Positions 50,920-52,492 of a stretch of DNA of 52,492 nt are shown here, piece by piece. Both the position numbers and the translations under genes were made by a program. The DNA is from SAR324 cluster bacterium. Lineage in GTDB: Bacteria; SAR324; NAC60-12. Within the stretch, counting starts at the first letter, position 1, and each line of letters starts with the position of its first letter. The stretch spans positions 1 through 52,492 of the forward strand of contig JADGAV010000035.1 of the NCBI GenBank assembly GCA_015231825.1, given 5' to 3'. The notes under the pieces were generated by a model. That model was not told where the DNA came from, ran no database searches, and saw nothing but the letters and a program-made list of their open reading frames with translations.

Positions 50920-52443
50920 ATGGCTGGTATTCGGATGTTGAAACAGGGATGTTTTCTTCTTGTCATCCTTCTTTTTGGTCTAGTTCCCCCCACACACGCA
51001 GAGACTCAGGAAAAGCTTGTTGTCGCCTGGAGCGCCATGCCGAAGACCCTCGATCCGCGGTTTGCAGTGGACAGCAACGGTTGGGGAATGAATCTGCAGC
51101 TGATTCACGGTGCCCTGGTTCAGCTGGATTACAACCTCAATATTGTTCCCGATCTCGCAGGAAAATGGGAACGTCCGGACTCAACTCACTACATCTTTCA
51201 TCTAAGAAAAAATGTCCGTTTTTCCAACGGCGATCTGGTCACCGCCTCTGATGTCAAATACTCCTTTGACTCGGTGATGGACCCTCAAAACAAATCCCCT
51301 TTCCTCGGCATCAAGGATTCAATCAAATCCGTACAGGTGATCGATCCTCGTACTCTTGCATTTGAGGCGCCTGAAAACATGCCGGAAGTGACTTATCTCT
51401 TGAGTCTTTTTATCCCGATTTTTCAGAAACCTTCAGAAGAGGGGGGCGAACCTGCCTTGATCGGCGCAGGACCGTTTCAGCTGAAAGAAAAGAATGTTTC
51501 CGAAATCATCCTCATTCCCAATCCTTATTATTTTGATAAAAAGCCGGCACTCCAGCAGATCGTTTTTAAAGTCATCAAAGACGACAATACCCGGTTTTTA
51601 AAATTCAAAAAGAAAGATGTCGATTTTGCAATCAATGCTTTGCCACCGGACAAGTTAAATCAATTTGAGCGCAAGCCGCTCGCCGATACCTACACTGTTT
51701 TGGAAGGGCCGGCATTGCGTTATCAGTATCTGGGATTCAATACGGAGCATCCGATTCTTAAAAATAAAGCGGTCCGTCAGGCCTTTGCCCACGCCATCAA
51801 CCGCGATGAACTGGTTCAATATCTGATGAACAACCATGCCGTCAAGGCCGATAGCGTCCTGACTCCGCAAAACGAATTCCATGCCGAAAATCTGCCCCAA
51901 TACGAATTCAGTCCGGAAAAGGCCTCAAAACTGCTGGATCAGGCTGGTTTTCCCCTCAAGGAAGGAAAACGTTTCAGCATCGAGTATAAAACTTCCACAA
52001 ATAAAATGCGGCAGAGACTGGGGCGGATCATTAAAGATCAATTGAAGAAAATTGGCGTTGAAGTCACCATCCGCTCACTGGAATGGGGGACCTTTTTTGG
52101 AGATGTGAAAGCCGGAAATTTTGACATCTATTCCCTGGCCTGGAGTGGAGTTTCTGATCCTGACTTTTTCTACAGCGCCTTCCACTCCAGTCAATTTCCT
52201 CCGGGCCGAAACCGGGTTCGCTATGTCAACACGGAATTGGATAAGATTTTGGAGGCAGGAAGGATTGAAAAGGATTTGGAAAAAAGGAAGGCTCACTATA
52301 ACAAAATTCAAATGATTCTCTCCGATGAGCTTCCCTATCTCAGTCTTTGGTATGCCAACAATCTTGCAATTGTCAAAAAGAACATCCAGGGTTACCGCCT
52401 CCACCCCACTGGAGGTTTTCACTCTTTCCGGGAAATTCACTAA
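50920..52443 (+). CDS. ABC transporter solute-binding protein, family 5 (second copy)
   Basis: This 507-residue protein has a signal peptide (cleavage after PPTHA, about residue 27), then MPKTLDPRFAVDSNGWGMN, FHLRKNVRFSNGDLVTASDVKYSFD and RQAFAHAINRDELVQYL, all typical of family-5 binding proteins. GGGAGATG precedes the ATG. It differs enough from the protein at 6344 to be a separate paralogue. No permease or ATPase genes follow inside the window; they may lie beyond the terminal palindrome or the protein may serve another transporter. Confidence 0.9.
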   Translation: MAGIRMLKQGCFLLVILLFGLVPPTHAETQEKLVVAWSAMPKTLDPRFAVDSNGWGMNLQLIHGALVQLDYNLNIVPDLAGKWERPDSTHYIFHLRKNVRFSNGDLVTASDVKYSFDSVMDPQNKSPFLGIKDSIKSVQVIDPRTLAFEAPENMPEVTYLLSLFIPIFQKPSEEGGEPALIGAGPFQLKEKNVSEIILIPNPYYFDKKPALQQIVFKVIKDDNTRFLKFKKKDVDFAINALPPDKLNQFERKPLADTYTVLEGPALRYQYLGFNTEHPILKNKAVRQAFAHAINRDELVQYLMNNHAVKADSVLTPQNEFHAENLPQYEFSPEKASKLLDQAGFPLKEGKRFSIEYKTSTNKMRQRLGRIIKDQLKKIGVEVTIRSLEWGTFFGDVKAGNFDIYSLAWSGVSDPDFFYSAFHSSQFPPGRNRVRYVNTELDKILEAGRIEKDLEKRKAHYNKIQMILSDELPYLSLWYANNLAIVKKNIQGYRLHPTGGFHSFREIH

Positions 52444-52446
52444 ACT

Positions 52447-52491
52447 AAAAGGGGACAGATTTATTTTATTTAAATAAATCTGTCCCCTTTT
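52447..52491. repeat. Perfect 20-bp palindrome (REP-like repeat), also possible terminator
   Basis: Left arm at 52447-52466 and right arm at 52472-52491 are perfect inverted copies with a five-base TATTT loop. The arms contain GGGGACAGATTTATTT. A run of T follows the right arm and a run of A precedes the left, so it can act as a terminator in both directions. I recall this core from repeats in many unrelated bacterial genomes, often near REP-associated Y1 transposase genes; that link could not be tested here. Confidence 0.7.
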
Positions 52492-52492
52492 T

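Overview
This window looks like chromosome from a flagellated Gram-negative bacterium. It has a P-ring gene (flgI), a sigma-28 promoter with flgM, an MEP-pathway ispG, an NtrY-type kinase and a CsrA/FliW pair. A fused deazaflavin (F420 chromophore) synthase next to cobalamin genes is unusual for ordinary Proteobacteria. It would fit a deltaproteobacteria-like or deep-branching marine or environmental lineage (SAR324, Nitrospinota and Tectomicrobia are possible), but I cannot fix the taxon from sequence alone. I saw no rRNA, tRNA, CRISPR array, transposase or prophage.

Layout. (1) 1-13.8 kb is a catabolic and uptake region. It holds a three-subunit FAD/FeS amine or opine dehydrogenase (HcnABC/LhpBEF-like), a small haem-binding protein, an aldo/keto reductase, an M20 carbamoylase-type amidohydrolase, a complete family-5 peptide/opine ABC importer (with a permease-ATPase fusion), a GntR/FCD regulator and an FAD monooxygenase. 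(2) 14.3-20.3 kb is a translationally coupled operon of a membrane-anchored FMN/3Fe-4S glutamate-synthase-domain protein and a heterodimeric ABC exporter, followed by a secreted protein of unknown function. (3) 20.3-31.1 kb is a cofactor island: fused CofG/CofH (FbiC), CbiB, CobN, a fused ChlI/ChlD-type chelatase ATPase and CobQ. An 18-bp tandem repeat lies between fbiC and cbiB. (4) 31.1-37.4 kb holds a YfbR-like nucleotidase, a degenerate kinase-like protein, a membrane protein, EngB, an NtrY-like kinase without a linked NtrX, and a winged-helix regulator. (5) 37.6-42.6 kb, minus strand, is a run of hypothetical membrane-anchored protein, ispG (long form), folC and an SH3-M14 peptidase. (6) 43.1-49.7 kb is a late flagellar block: flgI, flgJ, [sigma-28 promoter] flgM, flgN, flgK, flgL, csrA, fliW. 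(7) 49.7-52.5 kb holds a divergent DUF374-type acyltransferase, an unreported-looking 33-residue membrane protein, a second peptide-binding protein, and a long perfect palindrome at the very end.

How the parts work together. The importer, carbamoylase, dehydrogenase and GntR regulator make a plausible unit for importing and oxidising an amino-acid derivative. CobN, the I/D ATPase, CbiB and CobQ cover cobalt insertion and late corrin steps of adenosylcobalamin synthesis. The flagellar block is organised for late hook-filament assembly: a near-perfect sigma-28 promoter precedes flgM, and a hairpin with GGA in its loop sits just before the csrA ribosome binding site, suggesting CsrA autoregulation. 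I found no single module I can defend as a wholly new system. The strongest leads are regulatory or small features (the CsrA-type hairpin, the TCAATATA repeats, the small membrane protein, the terminal palindrome) and the YerD-like/ABC exporter operon.
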